A DNA stretch of 64,000 nucleotides from Paraburkholderia dilworthii (GCF_000472525.1 NZ_AWZT01000019.1:56799-120798); one strand, 5' to 3'; shown: positions 42,593 to 52,314, counted from the stretch's first letter. The notes: generated from the letters alone by a model not told the origin. Numbers and translations are program-made.

Positions 42593-45388
42593 ATGCCACC
42601 GCTGCGCGCTGCCAATCTGTTCGCTACCACTGAAGGCTCACGCCTGCACTCAGCCGACTGCGCCCACTGGCAGCGCTGGGGACCGTACCTCAGCGAGCGC
42701 CAATGGGGCACCGTTCGTGAGGATTACAGCGCGGACGGCACGGCGTGGGATTCTTTTCCGCACGACCATGCGCGCAGCCGCGCATACCGTTGGGGCGAGG
42801 ACGGCATTGCCGGTTTCGGCGACGACACGCTGAGCTGGTGCGTGTCGCTGGCGCTGTGGAACCGCAAGGACCCGATCCTGAAAGAGCGGCTCTTTGGTCT
42901 CACGAATGCGCAGGGTAATCACGGCGAGGACGTGAAGGAGCTGTACTTCTACGTCGACGGCACGCCCACGCATTCGTACATGCGGATGCTCTACAAGTAT
43001 CCGCATGCCGCTTATCCGTATCAGGATCTGATCGAAGAAAACGCGCGGCGTGGCGGCGACATGCCGGAGTACGAAATTCTCGATACCGGCGTGTTCGACG
43101 ACTTGTGCTATTTCGACGTGCAAGTCGAATACGCGAAGCACGCACCGAACGACATCGTGATGCGCGTGACAATCGAGAATCGCGCAGACCAGTCCGCGTC
43201 GCTCGATGTGCTTCCGCAAATCTGGGCGCGCAATTCGTGGTCGTGGAAAGAGAACCCGGATAAGCCGTCGCTCGTTGCGAGCGCCGACCATAACGGCAAC
43301 GCGCAGTTGATCGGGCATCAGCATGGACACGAGCCGATTGTCGTCACGGCCTGGACGAACGACGCGCCGCAACTCACATGGCTGTTCTGCGAGAACGACA
43401 CCAATGTGAAGCGCCTCTTCAACATGGAGGCGGAAGGCCCATTCAAGGACGGCTTCAACGATTACCTCGTGCATGGCGATCAGCAGGCGGTGCGTCGCGA
43501 GCGCGGCACGAAAGCCGGAGCGCATGCGCCGATTGAACTGGCTCCGCGCGGCCGCGCGGTGGTGTACATGCGATGGCGTCCGGAAGCGAGCCCCGACGAA
43601 GTGCCGCTGGACGCCGATGCACTGTTTGCGAAGCGAATCGCCGAGGCCGACGAATTCTACGGCGCGCTGCAACACGACATGAACGATCCGGACGCGCGTC
43701 TGGTGCAGCGTCAGGCGCTCGCGGGCATGCTGTGGTCGAAGCAGTATTACCAGTACGACGTGCATCGCTGGCTGGAAGGCGATCCTTTGCAGCCGAAGCC
43801 CGCAGCCGCGCGCAAGCGTGGGCGCAACGCGGACTGGATGCATCTGTGCAATGCGGACATCGTATCGATGCCCGACAAGTGGGAGTATCCGTGGTACGCG
43901 TCGTGGGATCTCGCGTTTCACGCAGCCGCGTTCGCGCTGATCGATCCTGCGTTCGCGAAGCGTCAATTGCTGCTGCTGGTGAAAGACCGTTATCAGCATC
44001 CGAATGGGCAACTGCCGGCTTACGAATGGGCGCTCGGCGACGCGAATCCGCCCGTTCATGCATGGGCCGCGTGGCGCGTGTACGAGATCGACCGCGCGCT
44101 CACCGGCAAGGCGGACCGCGATTTCCTTGAGTTGATCTTTCATAAGCTGCTGCTCAATTTTTCATGGTGGGTGAACCGCAAGGACGCCGACGGTCACAAT
44201 ATTTTTCAGGGCGGTTTTCTCGGCCTCGACAATGTGGGGATCTTCGATCGTTCGTCGCCGCTGCCAACCGGCGGCCACATCGATCAGGCCGACGGCACCG
44301 CGTGGATGGCCGCCTATGCGCTCGACCTGATGCGTATCGCGCTCGAACTTGCCTATGCGAACCATGTGTTCGTCGATATTGGCGTCAAGTTTTTCGAGCA
44401 CTTTCTGTACATTGCGCAAGCCGTGAGTTGCGACGACGGCTGCGATACCGGACTCTGGGACGGCGAAGACGAGTTCTTCTACGACAAGCTGCGTCTGCCT
44501 GACGGCAGCAGCGTTCCCATGCGCGTGCGCTCGATTGTCGGGCTCATTCCGCTCTTCGCCGTGCATGTGCTCGAAGAGCGTTTGCATGGCGAATTGCCCG
44601 GACTGCGCGATCGGCTTGTCTGGTTCCTCAGGCATCGTCCGGACCTCGCGAAGCTGGTCTCGCGCTGGGACGAGCCCGGCAAGGGCAATGCGCTGCTACT
44701 CTCGGTGTTGCGCGGGCATCGCATGAAGGCGCTGTTGCGGCGTGCGCTCGACGAAAGCGAGTTTCTTTCCGATCATGGCGTGCGCGCGCTGTCCCGATAC
44801 CATCGCGATCATCCGTTCGTCTTCAATCACAACGGCAACAGCTTCACCGTCAAATATCTGCCGGCCGAATCGGATACCCGCGTATTCGGCGGTAATTCGA
44901 ACTGGCGCGGTCCCGTGTGGATGCCGGTCAACTATCTGCTGATCGAATCGCTATACGAATTTCACCGCTATTACGGCGACGAATTCCGCGTCGAGTATCC
45001 GACCGGTTCGGGCCAGAAGTTCTCGCTGTGCGAAATCGCCGACGAACTCGCGCGCCGCGCGACCACGCTGTTCCTCAAGAACAAGGACGGCGAGCGTCCG
45101 GTAATGGGCGCCTATCCTTTGCTGCAAGCGGACCCGCGTTCGAGCGATCTGGTTCTGTTCCATGAGTATTTCCACGGCGACAACGGACGCGGCGTGGGCG
45201 CTTCGCATCAAACGGGCTGGAGCGGGCTTGTGGCGTTGCTGTTGCAGCCGCGTGTGATGGCCGCTTCGGGCAGCGTGCCGCTCGCGGGCGAGCCGGGGCG
45301 TGCGCCGGTTCCGACTGCGCCATCTGCGCCGGCACGCGAGGTCGAGCCTGAAACGGCGTCTGCGTTGGCGAGTACTGCCGTCAAATAG
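42593..45388 (+). CDS. GH63 / MGH1-like glycoside hydrolase
   Basis: A 931-residue protein with WGPYLSERQWGTVREDYSAD at the start, a beta-sandwich N-terminal half and a C-terminal (alpha/alpha)6 barrel. Barrel motifs include KWEYPWYASWDLAFHAAAF, DRYQHPNGQLPAYEWALGD, HIDQADGTAWMAAY and FGGNSNWRGPVWMPVN, as in GH63 glucosidases. GH63 enzymes release glucose or mannose derivatives such as mannosylglycerate and glucosylglycerate. It lies 51 bases after the debranching enzyme, so both are probably cotranscribed. The start at MPPLRAANLF is supported by AAGGA. The C-terminal 50 residues are a Pro/Ala-rich tail. Confidence 0.85.
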   Translation: MPPLRAANLFATTEGSRLHSADCAHWQRWGPYLSERQWGTVREDYSADGTAWDSFPHDHARSRAYRWGEDGIAGFGDDTLSWCVSLALWNRKDPILKERLFGLTNAQGNHGEDVKELYFYVDGTPTHSYMRMLYKYPHAAYPYQDLIEENARRGGDMPEYEILDTGVFDDLCYFDVQVEYAKHAPNDIVMRVTIENRADQSASLDVLPQIWARNSWSWKENPDKPSLVASADHNGNAQLIGHQHGHEPIVVTAWTNDAPQLTWLFCENDTNVKRLFNMEAEGPFKDGFNDYLVHGDQQAVRRERGTKAGAHAPIELAPRGRAVVYMRWRPEASPDEVPLDADALFAKRIAEADEFYGALQHDMNDPDARLVQRQALAGMLWSKQYYQYDVHRWLEGDPLQPKPAAARKRGRNADWMHLCNADIVSMPDKWEYPWYASWDLAFHAAAFALIDPAFAKRQLLLLVKDRYQHPNGQLPAYEWALGDANPPVHAWAAWRVYEIDRALTGKADRDFLELIFHKLLLNFSWWVNRKDADGHNIFQGGFLGLDNVGIFDRSSPLPTGGHIDQADGTAWMAAYALDLMRIALELAYANHVFVDIGVKFFEHFLYIAQAVSCDDGCDTGLWDGEDEFFYDKLRLPDGSSVPMRVRSIVGLIPLFAVHVLEERLHGELPGLRDRLVWFLRHRPDLAKLVSRWDEPGKGNALLLSVLRGHRMKALLRRALDESEFLSDHGVRALSRYHRDHPFVFNHNGNSFTVKYLPAESDTRVFGGNSNWRGPVWMPVNYLLIESLYEFHRYYGDEFRVEYPTGSGQKFSLCEIADELARRATTLFLKNKDGERPVMGAYPLLQADPRSSDLVLFHEYFHGDNGRGVGASHQTGWSGLVALLLQPRVMAASGSVPLAGEPGRAPVPTAPSAPAREVEPETASALASTAVK

Positions 45389-45476
45389 CGCGCTATCGTT
45401 TTTGAACTGTGTGGGTGCGGGCGTGGTCTTTCAAGTATTGCCACGTCCGTTTCATTGGCTTCTCAAAGTGAATCCC

Positions 45477-47096
45477 ATGTCGACTACACCGAATCCTCAA
45501 GCCGCTAATCCTTCGAACGCAGACGCTAGCGGCCACGTTGCTGTCGAGCGCAGTTGCAAAGTCAGTGCGAGTCCGCACGGCGAGCCGCCGTCGCCTGCCG
45601 GCAAACGGCCCGCGCCGCCTTGCACGCTGGTGATCTTCGGCGCGGGTGGCGACCTCACGAAGCGCCTGCTGATGCCCGCGCTTTACAACCTCGCGGTGGA
45701 CGGCTTGCTCGACGGCGGCATGCAGATCGTCGGCGTGAATCATGGCGCGCGCGAGACGGCGGAGTGGCGGGGAGACCTGCACCAGTCGCTGCAAAAATTT
45801 GCTGCCGACAAGGCCAGCACCTTTCACGCCGGCAAGCTGGATGACAACGCGTGGAACTGGGTCGCGCAACGCCTCGAATACCTGGCCGGCGACTTCGAGA
45901 CGCCCGACACCTTCGCGAGACTCAAGCAAAAGCTCGCCGAGGCGCCCGGTAGCAACGTGATTTTCTATCTGGCGGTCGGCTCGCGTTTCTTTAAACCGAT
46001 CGTCGAACATTTGGGCCAAACGGGCTTGCTCGAGGAGGGCGATGGGTTTCGCCGCATCGTGATCGAAAAGCCGTTCGGCACCGATCTCGCATCGGCGCGC
46101 GATCTGAATGCGCATATCCTTTCCTATGCGAAGGAATCGCAGGTTTATCGCATCGATCATTTTCTCGGCAAGGACACCGTGCAAAGCATCCTTGCGGTGC
46201 GCTTCGCCAACGCGCTATTCGAACCCGTATGGCGTCGCGAATATATCGACAGTGTGCAGATCACCGCGGCCGAAACAATCGGCGTGGAAGGGCGCGGCAA
46301 GTTCTACGAGCAGACCGGCGCGTTTCGCGACATGGTGCCGAACCACCTGTTCCAGTTGCTCGGCATGGTCGCAATGGAGCCGCCCAATTCATTCGATGCC
46401 GAAGCCGTGCGCGATAAAAAGGCCGAAATCTTCGACGCCATCTTGCCGCTGAAGCCGGGGGACGTCGTGTTCGGTCAATACGAAAAGGGCCCGGCGGGCG
46501 TTGGTTATCGCGAGGAGCCGGATGTCGCGCAGAACAGTACGACCGAGACGTATGCGGCCGCGCGCGTGTTCGTCGAAAACTGGCGTTGGGCCGGCGTGCC
46601 TTTCTATCTGCGTACGGGCAAGCAGCTCGCCGTGCGCCGCACCGAAATTTCGGTGCAACTGAAGCCGGTGCCGTTCCGCTTGTTCCGCGACACGCCTGTC
46701 GATGCGCTTACACCGAACGTGCTGACTTTGCGTATCGATCCTGCGCACGGTACGAGCTTCGATTTCAACGTAAAAACGCCGGGCCCGGTGATGCAGATCG
46801 GCCCGGTACAGTCTTCGTTCGATTACGGCGATTTTTTTGCGGAACGCGCGAACGTAGGCTATGAAACACTGCTGTACGACTGCATGCTCGGCGACGAGAC
46901 GTTGTTCCAGCGCGCCGACAGCATCGAAACGAGTTGGTGCGCGGTGGACGATGTGTTGCATCCGAAAGCCGGCGGCGCGGTTCCGTTGCACGGCTATGCG
47001 GCCGGCAGCGAAGGGCCCGCCGAAGCCGATGCACTATTGGCGCGCGACGGCCGCTCATGGCGGCCATTGAAAGCCAACGCAGTCCAGAAGAAGTAA
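45477..47096 (+). CDS. zwf: Glucose-6-phosphate 1-dehydrogenase
   Basis: A 539-residue enzyme. After a 45-residue low-complexity N-terminus it has the NADP loop VIFGAGGDLTKRLLMPALYN, then IEKPFGTDLASARDLN and the active-site signature YRIDHFLGKDTVQS, with the catalytic histidine pair. It oxidises glucose 6-phosphate to 6-phosphogluconolactone, feeding the oxidative pentose phosphate and Entner-Doudoroff routes. It is four bases upstream of the polyphosphate glucokinase gene, which makes the substrate. Burkholderiales often carry more than one zwf; this copy is tied to glycan degradation by position. N-terminal extension is longer than usual. Confidence 0.93.
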   Translation: MSTTPNPQAANPSNADASGHVAVERSCKVSASPHGEPPSPAGKRPAPPCTLVIFGAGGDLTKRLLMPALYNLAVDGLLDGGMQIVGVNHGARETAEWRGDLHQSLQKFAADKASTFHAGKLDDNAWNWVAQRLEYLAGDFETPDTFARLKQKLAEAPGSNVIFYLAVGSRFFKPIVEHLGQTGLLEEGDGFRRIVIEKPFGTDLASARDLNAHILSYAKESQVYRIDHFLGKDTVQSILAVRFANALFEPVWRREYIDSVQITAAETIGVEGRGKFYEQTGAFRDMVPNHLFQLLGMVAMEPPNSFDAEAVRDKKAEIFDAILPLKPGDVVFGQYEKGPAGVGYREEPDVAQNSTTETYAAARVFVENWRWAGVPFYLRTGKQLAVRRTEISVQLKPVPFRLFRDTPVDALTPNVLTLRIDPAHGTSFDFNVKTPGPVMQIGPVQSSFDYGDFFAERANVGYETLLYDCMLGDETLFQRADSIETSWCAVDDVLHPKAGGAVPLHGYAAGSEGPAEADALLARDGRSWRPLKANAVQKK

Positions 47097-47100
47097 TGCC

Positions 47101-47985
47101 ATGAAGCACAATCACACATATGGGGTAACCGTGGCGACATCCAAAGCAAAAGCAGCGAACGCGGCAAAGGTTGCGAACGCGCCGAATACGGCAAAAGCCG
47201 CACAAGCAGCAACGAGTGACGAACGGATTCTTGCAATCGACGTCGGCGGCACCGGCTTGAAAGCGGCCATTATCGACGCGGACGGTCAGATGCAGACTGA
47301 GCGCGTGCGCGTCGCGACACCGCATCCGTGCACACCGGACCAACTCGTGGATGCATTGGCGAAACTGGTCGAGCCGCTGATCGCGAAGGCCGCGCCAGCG
47401 TTGATGTCGATAGGGTTTCCAGGCGTGGTGCGTAACAACCGCATTCTGACGGCGCCACATTTCGGCGTGGAAGGTTGGCACGATTTTCCGCTTGCTGATC
47501 TGCTCGCGCAGAAGCTCGGCGGTTTGCCGGTTCGCATGATCAACGACGCGGAGATGCAGGGCTTCGCCGCGATCGAAGGCAAGGGAATTGAATTCGTCCT
47601 GACGCTTGGCACCGGCGCGGGAACGGCGCTCTTTCGCGACGGCGAGTTGATGCCTCATCTCGAACTTGCACATCATCCGGTGAGCAGGAAAGGCGTTGCC
47701 TACGACGAGTACATCGGCGACGCCGCGCGCGAAAAAGCCGGGAATAAACGTTGGAACCGGCGCGTTCACAAGGTAATCGGAATTCTCGAATCGCTCGTGA
47801 ATTACGACAAGCTGTGGATCGGCGGCGGCAACGCGGCGCGCCTGAAATTCGAATTGCCGGCGAACGTCGCCACCGTTTCGAACGATGCGGGTATTGAGGG
47901 CGGCGCGCGGCTATGGCATCCGCGGTCGGTGCGCGAAACGCGGCAGCTTCCCGAAGCGAATGCACGTACGGGCAGGTTCAAATAG
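47101..47985 (+). CDS. ppgK: Polyphosphate glucokinase (ROK family)
   Basis: A 294-residue ROK kinase. An Ala/Lys/Asn-rich leader of about 40 residues is followed by the phosphate loop ILAIDVGGTGLKAAIID, then SIGFPGVV, the catalytic aspartate in INDAEMQGFA and the adenosine/polyphosphate region LTLGTGAGTALF. The block LELAHHPVSRKGVAYDEYIG resembles the segment distinctive of PpgK. It phosphorylates glucose with polyphosphate (sometimes also ATP). The zwf gene directly upstream uses the product, and the two hydrolases upstream supply glucose. A GTG start at codon 11 (after GGGGTAACC) is an alternative. Confidence 0.87.
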   Translation: MKHNHTYGVTVATSKAKAANAAKVANAPNTAKAAQAATSDERILAIDVGGTGLKAAIIDADGQMQTERVRVATPHPCTPDQLVDALAKLVEPLIAKAAPALMSIGFPGVVRNNRILTAPHFGVEGWHDFPLADLLAQKLGGLPVRMINDAEMQGFAAIEGKGIEFVLTLGTGAGTALFRDGELMPHLELAHHPVSRKGVAYDEYIGDAAREKAGNKRWNRRVHKVIGILESLVNYDKLWIGGGNAARLKFELPANVATVSNDAGIEGGARLWHPRSVRETRQLPEANARTGRFK

Positions 47986-48027
47986 TTTCAACTGACGCCA
48001 ATTGTGACTAGCCGGGAGCAAACGACG

Positions 48028-48597
48028 ATGATTCGAAGGGCTTACGTTGGCGCTGCAAGGCGCCTGGTGTCTGTCGGCGTGGGCACGATGCTCTCCCTCG
48101 CCGCGGCTCATGCGTACGCGGCTGACGCGTTCACAGTGGCGTCGCCGGGTCTGGCCGACGGTGCCACACTGGAATCGACTCACGCGGCAAGCGCCAATAA
48201 CTGCGGCGGCGGCAACGTATCGCCGGCGTTGCAATGGCGCCACCCGCCCGCAGGCACCAGAAGTTATGCGGTGACGATTTTCGATCCCGACGGCGCAAAG
48301 GGTTTGGGCATCGTGCATTGGGTGCTGTACGGCATTGCTCCCTCTATCACGTCGCTTGGCGCGGGCGGGGCTTCGCCGCCTGGAAGCGTCGCGGGAACGA
48401 ATCGCACCGGCGGCCCGGGCTATTACGGACCGTGCCCACCGGTCGGCGACGTGCCGCATCACTACGTCGTGCAGGTCTATGCGCTCGATCTCGCGCCGGA
48501 CGCTTTGCCAACCGGCTTGACGAGAGACGCGCTGCTCGCCGCAATGAAGGATCACGTGATTGCGGCAACCAGCACCGTGCTTCGATACGGGCGATGA
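48028..48597 (+). CDS. Exported YbhB/YbcL-type (PEBP, Raf kinase inhibitor-like) protein
   Basis: A 189-residue protein with a signal peptide ending AAAHAYAAD. The mature part has the PEBP fold: FTVASPGLADGATL, GNVSPALQWRHPPAGTRSYA, IFDPDGAKGLGIVHWVLYG and GYYGPCPPVGDVPHHYVVQV, with the conserved DPD and GPxxPxGxxHHY ligand-pocket motifs. Bacterial PEBP proteins bind small anionic ligands; their role is unclear. GGGAG lies upstream of this ATG, so it is preferred to the GTG at 48004. It converges with the aldo/keto reductase gene. Confidence 0.88.
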   Translation: MIRRAYVGAARRLVSVGVGTMLSLAAAHAYAADAFTVASPGLADGATLESTHAASANNCGGGNVSPALQWRHPPAGTRSYAVTIFDPDGAKGLGIVHWVLYGIAPSITSLGAGGASPPGSVAGTNRTGGPGYYGPCPPVGDVPHHYVVQVYALDLAPDALPTGLTRDALLAAMKDHVIAATSTVLRYGR

Positions 48598-48633
48598 GCG
48601 CCGCGCGTTGCGGCTGCCGATCACCTGCCACGC

Positions 48634-49626
48634 TTAGCGCGCCGCGTCGCCCCAGCGATATTCGATGCTGGCCTCGTCGAGTTGCTGTTTGATGTCGGTG
48701 TCCAGCACGAACTCGGACGCCGCCAACGTATCGGTCAACTGTTCGGCGCGGCTCGCGCCGATAATCGCCGACGTCACCAGCGGGTTCGCCAGAACCCACG
48801 CAAGCGATGCGCGCGTGAGTGACTCGCCGGTCGGCTCGACAATCGCTTTCAGCCGCTCGATCGTCTCGAACTCGCGCTGATGCCAGTACCGCTGCTGGTA
48901 CATCGCGCCTGCGGTGCCGACAGCTTCGGTGAAGCGGCCGGAGGGCGTTGCATCGAGCTTGTGCTTGCCGGTCAGCAAGCCGCCCGCGAGCGGGTTGTAC
49001 GGCATGACCGCGAGTTGCTCTTCCGCCGCGAGAGGCAGCAGTTCACGTTCGATCTGGCGGAACAACAGGTTGTAACGCGGCTGCACCGAGACGAAGCGCG
49101 CCACGCGCAGCACGTCCGCGCGACCGAGCGCACGCGCGAGCCGGTACGCCAGAAAGTTCGACACGCCGATGTAGCGCGCCTTGCCCGAACGCACGATTAC
49201 GTCAAGCGCCTCGAGGGTTTCGTCGAGCGGGGTGTTCGCATCGTCGGAATGCAGTTGATAGAGGTCTACGTAGTCGGTGCCGAGACGCCGTAGCGAGGCG
49301 TCGATTGCATGGAGCAGATGCTTGCGCGACGCACCCTGATCCCACGCGGAAGGCCCCATTTTGCCGACCGCCTTCGTGGCCAGAATGAAGCGATCACGCT
49401 TGCCCTTCAGCCAGCGTCCGACGATTTCCTCCGTGCGTCCCGCATTGCCCTCGCCGCCGCCGAGCGGATAAACGTTGGCCGTATCGATGAAATTCACGCC
49501 CGCGTCCGCGGCTGTATCGAGAATGCGGCGCGAAGCGTCTTCTTCGGTTTGCAGGCCGAAGGTCATAGTGCCGAGACACAAACGGGAAACAGTGAGACCG
49601 GTGCGGCCGAATTTACGGTATTGCAT
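48634..49626 (-). CDS. Aldo/keto reductase
   Basis: A 330-residue TIM-barrel NADPH oxidoreductase. It starts MQYRKFGRTGLTVSRLCLGT, has the catalytic aspartate and tyrosine in NFIDTANVYPLGG, the lysine in RFILATKAVG and the histidine in DLYQLHSDD, then the cofactor end SAIIGASRAEQL. The closest group is the Tas/YajO-like AKRs that reduce diverse aldehydes and ketones. GGAGTTGAGC immediately precedes the ATG, fixing the start. It appears to be monocistronic. Confidence 0.9.
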   Translation of the reverse strand: MQYRKFGRTGLTVSRLCLGTMTFGLQTEEDASRRILDTAADAGVNFIDTANVYPLGGGEGNAGRTEEIVGRWLKGKRDRFILATKAVGKMGPSAWDQGASRKHLLHAIDASLRRLGTDYVDLYQLHSDDANTPLDETLEALDVIVRSGKARYIGVSNFLAYRLARALGRADVLRVARFVSVQPRYNLLFRQIERELLPLAAEEQLAVMPYNPLAGGLLTGKHKLDATPSGRFTEAVGTAGAMYQQRYWHQREFETIERLKAIVEPTGESLTRASLAWVLANPLVTSAIIGASRAEQLTDTLAASEFVLDTDIKQQLDEASIEYRWGDAAR

Positions 49627-49834
49627 GCTCAACTCCGGAATAGAACGGAACGGATTTCGATAGGGAATACGGCAAGAAGAGTCAAAAGAGGATAAACGCA
49701 AAACGATAGTTGCGTTCGCAGGCGCTCACGCATGCATTGCAAACGTAAGCTGCGTGCTTACCCGCGTAACAATGGCCGCTCGCGATAGAATCGTTGGAGC
49801 CCATTTGCTTGCCGCTTCAGCCGGAACTCCGACG

Positions 49835-50559
49835 ATGACACGCCCAGCCCCAGAAGCCGCCACCCACGCTACAAACCACGCCGCAAACCAGGTCGATGCC
49901 GCACTCATCACGCGCCGCTCGATCCGCGCGTTTCTGCCGACGCCCGTGCCGCGCGCGGACATCGAGGCGATTCTCGAAGTGGCGATCCGCGCGCCCTCCG
50001 GCACGAACACGCAGCCCTGGAAAGTTTATGTGGTGACGGGCGACTCGCTCGCGCGTCTTTCGCAGGCCTTGCTCGCGGCTTACGATGATCCCGAGCGCGA
50101 CACGCTCTATCGCGAGGAATATCCGTACTATCCGCGCGAATGGGTTTCGCCCTATATTGACCGCCGTCGCAAGATCGGCTGGGATCTATACGGCCTGCTC
50201 GGCATTGGAAAGGGCGACAAGGCGCGCATGCATGAGCAGCACGCGCAGAACTATCGTTTCTTCGGTGCGCCGGTGGGTCTCTTCTTCACCATCGACCGCG
50301 TGATGGAGCGCGGCAGCTGGCTCGATTACGGCATGTTTCTGCAAGCGATCATGACGGCTGCGCGCGGGCGTGGCCTCGACACCTGTCCGCAGGCCGCGTT
50401 TACGCGTTTCATCAAGTGATCGCGGCGCAACTCGATCTGCCGCCCGATGAGCAACTGGTCTGCGGCATGTCGCTCGGTTTCGCAGACGAAAGCGCGCTGA
50501 TCAATGCGCTGCGCACCGAACGAGAACCGGTCGAACGATTCACGCGATTCTGCGATTGA
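49835..50559 (+). pseudogene. Nitroreductase-family protein, single-base frameshift near C-terminus
   Basis: The N-terminal 195 residues are a normal FMN nitroreductase: RRSIRAFLPTPVPRADIEAI, IRAPSGTNTQPWKVYVV and YGMFLQAIMTAARGRGLDT. The frame then ends at FTRFIK (stop 50417-50419). In the neighbouring frame the expected tail continues as HQVIAAQLDLPPDEQLVCG, then LGFADESALIN, to a stop at 50557. One extra T in the TTT run at 50407-50409 restores a complete protein of about 241 residues. This may be a true inactivating deletion or an assembly error; only the last 45 residues, which complete the FMN-site end of the fold, are affected. Confidence 0.75.
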
Positions 50560-50624
50560 ACGCGTACCGATAAATGCGCTTATGGTTCATGCGCGTCCCC
50601 CTTTGCCACTATCGGAGTCGAATA

Positions 50625-50936
50625 ATGAAAACGTCGCGCCGCCATTTTTTATTGCTGAGCATGAGCGCCGGCTCATCGCTAGTGCTTTCGCGCGCGGCGT
50701 TTGCCGCTGGAGCGAATACGCTCAGCGAGGCAGATCCGCAGGCGCAGGCGCTCGGCTATAAAGAGGACGTGTCGAAGGTCGACAAGGCGAAGTACCCGCA
50801 ATACGCAGCGGGACAAAATTGCGCGACATGCTCGCTGTTTCAGGGCAAGGCCACCGATGCGTACGGCGGCTGCACGCTGTTCGGCGACAAACAGGTGGCC
50901 GCGCGCGGCTGGTGCAGTTCGTACACGAACATGTGA
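50625..50936 (+). CDS. High-potential iron-sulfur protein (HiPIP)
   Basis: A 103-residue protein with a Tat-like signal (MKTSRRHFLLLSMSAGSS, cleavage near AFA-AG). The [4Fe-4S] ligands are Cys66 and Cys69 (NCATCSLF), Cys83 (GGCTLF) and Cys97 (GWCSSY), the HiPIP pattern. It is a soluble periplasmic electron carrier, usually between a bc1 complex and a terminal oxidase or oxygenase. CGGAG precedes the ATG. No obvious redox partner is adjacent. Confidence 0.92.
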   Translation: MKTSRRHFLLLSMSAGSSLVLSRAAFAAGANTLSEADPQAQALGYKEDVSKVDKAKYPQYAAGQNCATCSLFQGKATDAYGGCTLFGDKQVAARGWCSSYTNM

Positions 50937-50958
50937 GCGGCGGGTAGCCGCGCATTCG

Positions 50959-51309
50959 TCAGATCAACGCAGCGAGCACGAGTTCGTGGGAGCGGCCGAT
51001 CCAGACGGCGGCGTCGCGGTGATCGCGCAGCGCGTCGCCGGTATTCGGATGCACGAAGATGTCGAGCGCGCCGTGATTGAGCGTAAGCCAGCCGATGAGG
51101 CCGCCGAACTCCTCGTGAGCGAAAGCCACTTGATACGACCACATAGGGTGCGGTCCGACCGGGCGCTCGTGGAAACGGCCCATCTGGATCTTGCCATGCC
51201 AATGCGCTTCGATTTGCTCACGAAAGGCCCAGGCGCTGTCGCGGGTCGCGGAATCGAAATAGACATGCGCGTGCCAGATTTGAATGGCGGAGGTGTCGCG
51301 AAGAGTCAT
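50959..51309 (-). CDS. DOPA 4,5-dioxygenase family protein
   Basis: A 116-residue protein: IQIWHAHVYFDSATRDSAWA, PVGPHPMWSYQVAFAHEEFG and LNHGALDIFVHPNTGDALRDH. The spaced histidines of HAHVYF, GPHP and VHPNTGD are the family pattern of DOPA 4,5-dioxygenase, an extradiol enzyme first known from betalain biosynthesis in fungi. Bacterial members are short, and their substrate is unknown. The ribosome site is weak. It converges with the HiPIP gene, 22 bases apart. Confidence 0.83.
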   Translation of the reverse strand: MTLRDTSAIQIWHAHVYFDSATRDSAWAFREQIEAHWHGKIQMGRFHERPVGPHPMWSYQVAFAHEEFGGLIGWLTLNHGALDIFVHPNTGDALRDHRDAAVWIGRSHELVLAALI

Positions 51310-51894
51310 GCTGTGCCTGTGGTGTATCAGTCGTTATCCGCCATTCATTCTGCTTCAGTTTCCGCCGACGCGCGTGGCGCGCGCCTCATGTGAAACTTGC
51401 TCAGTCATCGTCGCCTTGCGCAGGTCGAAGAGAAAGGCTTCGTCTTGTGCGACGGCGGGGCGCATAGTTATTGCAGGGTGGTCGTCGGACATGTCGGGGC
51501 GATGCCGGGCGCGCGCCCCGTTAGTAAGAATTGGCGCGAATTGTCACGCTGCCATTGCTTTTTTACCATGCAAGCCTGTTTGAGTGCGCGCGCTTGTGCA
51601 GGCAATGCGCGTCGGTTACCGCTCGCGCGGCTCACGAAAGCCGAATGCGAAGCCGTGACCTTAGTCGCGACGCATCAAGCACCACCGATGTTTGCCGCTC
51701 GTCTGCCACGTCGCCTTTGCGTTTTGTGCCGACCGCGTGATCGTGAGCGCGGCGTGGTTGTCTGCAGTTTGTCTGCGATTGGCATGTGCCTTGCTTTTGC
51801 CTTACCCTCGGATTGCTCCGCGCGGAGGTTCGAGACCTCGCGCGCGAGACGCCGAAACGCCGGGAAACGGCGCCACCTGGCATACAACGAACAA
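51310..51894. other. Long intergenic stretch without a credible gene
   Basis: About 585 bases. An open frame covers it, but its translation is rich in Cys, Arg and His with no domain, and it has no ribosome site, so I do not accept it. No repeats or terminator-like hairpins were found. Confidence 0.45.
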
Positions 51895-52314
51895 ATGCTG
51901 AACACGAAACCACATGTTCTGACGCGCGCAATAGATGGCGACGTGACCACGCTCGTCTTCTATCCCGACACAGGCTGTCTGCGTTTCGCCGATTCACGCG
52001 GTGTGGTGTGCCACGAACTGCGGCCGCCGCATTCTTGGTTTGCGATTGCGTCCGCGTCGCGCGAAGTGCGCGGCGGGACACACGCAATGTCTGAAGGTTT
52101 GAGTACGCTATTGCATGAATTCTGTGCGAAACGCTCGCGATGGCTAAGCGGCCCCGCGGCGGCACGCATGCTTGCATCCACGCGCGCGCATGCTTTGTCG
52201 CCGGCACTTTGCCACGAACGCCGGGCTGCGCGCACGCCGGCGTTTTCGTCGAGCGACGCGGACGTGCACACGCCCTTACGTTCGCTTACGATGAACGTAG
52301 CGGCAGCGCAGTAG
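51895..52314 (+). CDS. Hypothetical protein
   Basis: A 139-residue frame. The first 50 residues (HVLTRAIDGDVTTLVFYPD and GCLRFADSRGVVCHELRPP) have protein-like alternation, suggesting a small beta-rich fold. The rest is Ala/Arg/His-rich and may be disordered. No ribosome site is evident before the ATG and no family is recognised. The 3' end lies about 110 bases before the DUF1488 gene on the same strand. Confidence 0.35.
   Translation: MLNTKPHVLTRAIDGDVTTLVFYPDTGCLRFADSRGVVCHELRPPHSWFAIASASREVRGGTHAMSEGLSTLLHEFCAKRSRWLSGPAAARMLASTRAHALSPALCHERRAARTPAFSSSDADVHTPLRSLTMNVAAAQ

Noticed and set aside
51397..51894. Upstream extension of the 51895 frame
   Set aside because: Cys/Arg/His-rich translation, no ribosome site; only the part from 51895 looks protein-like.
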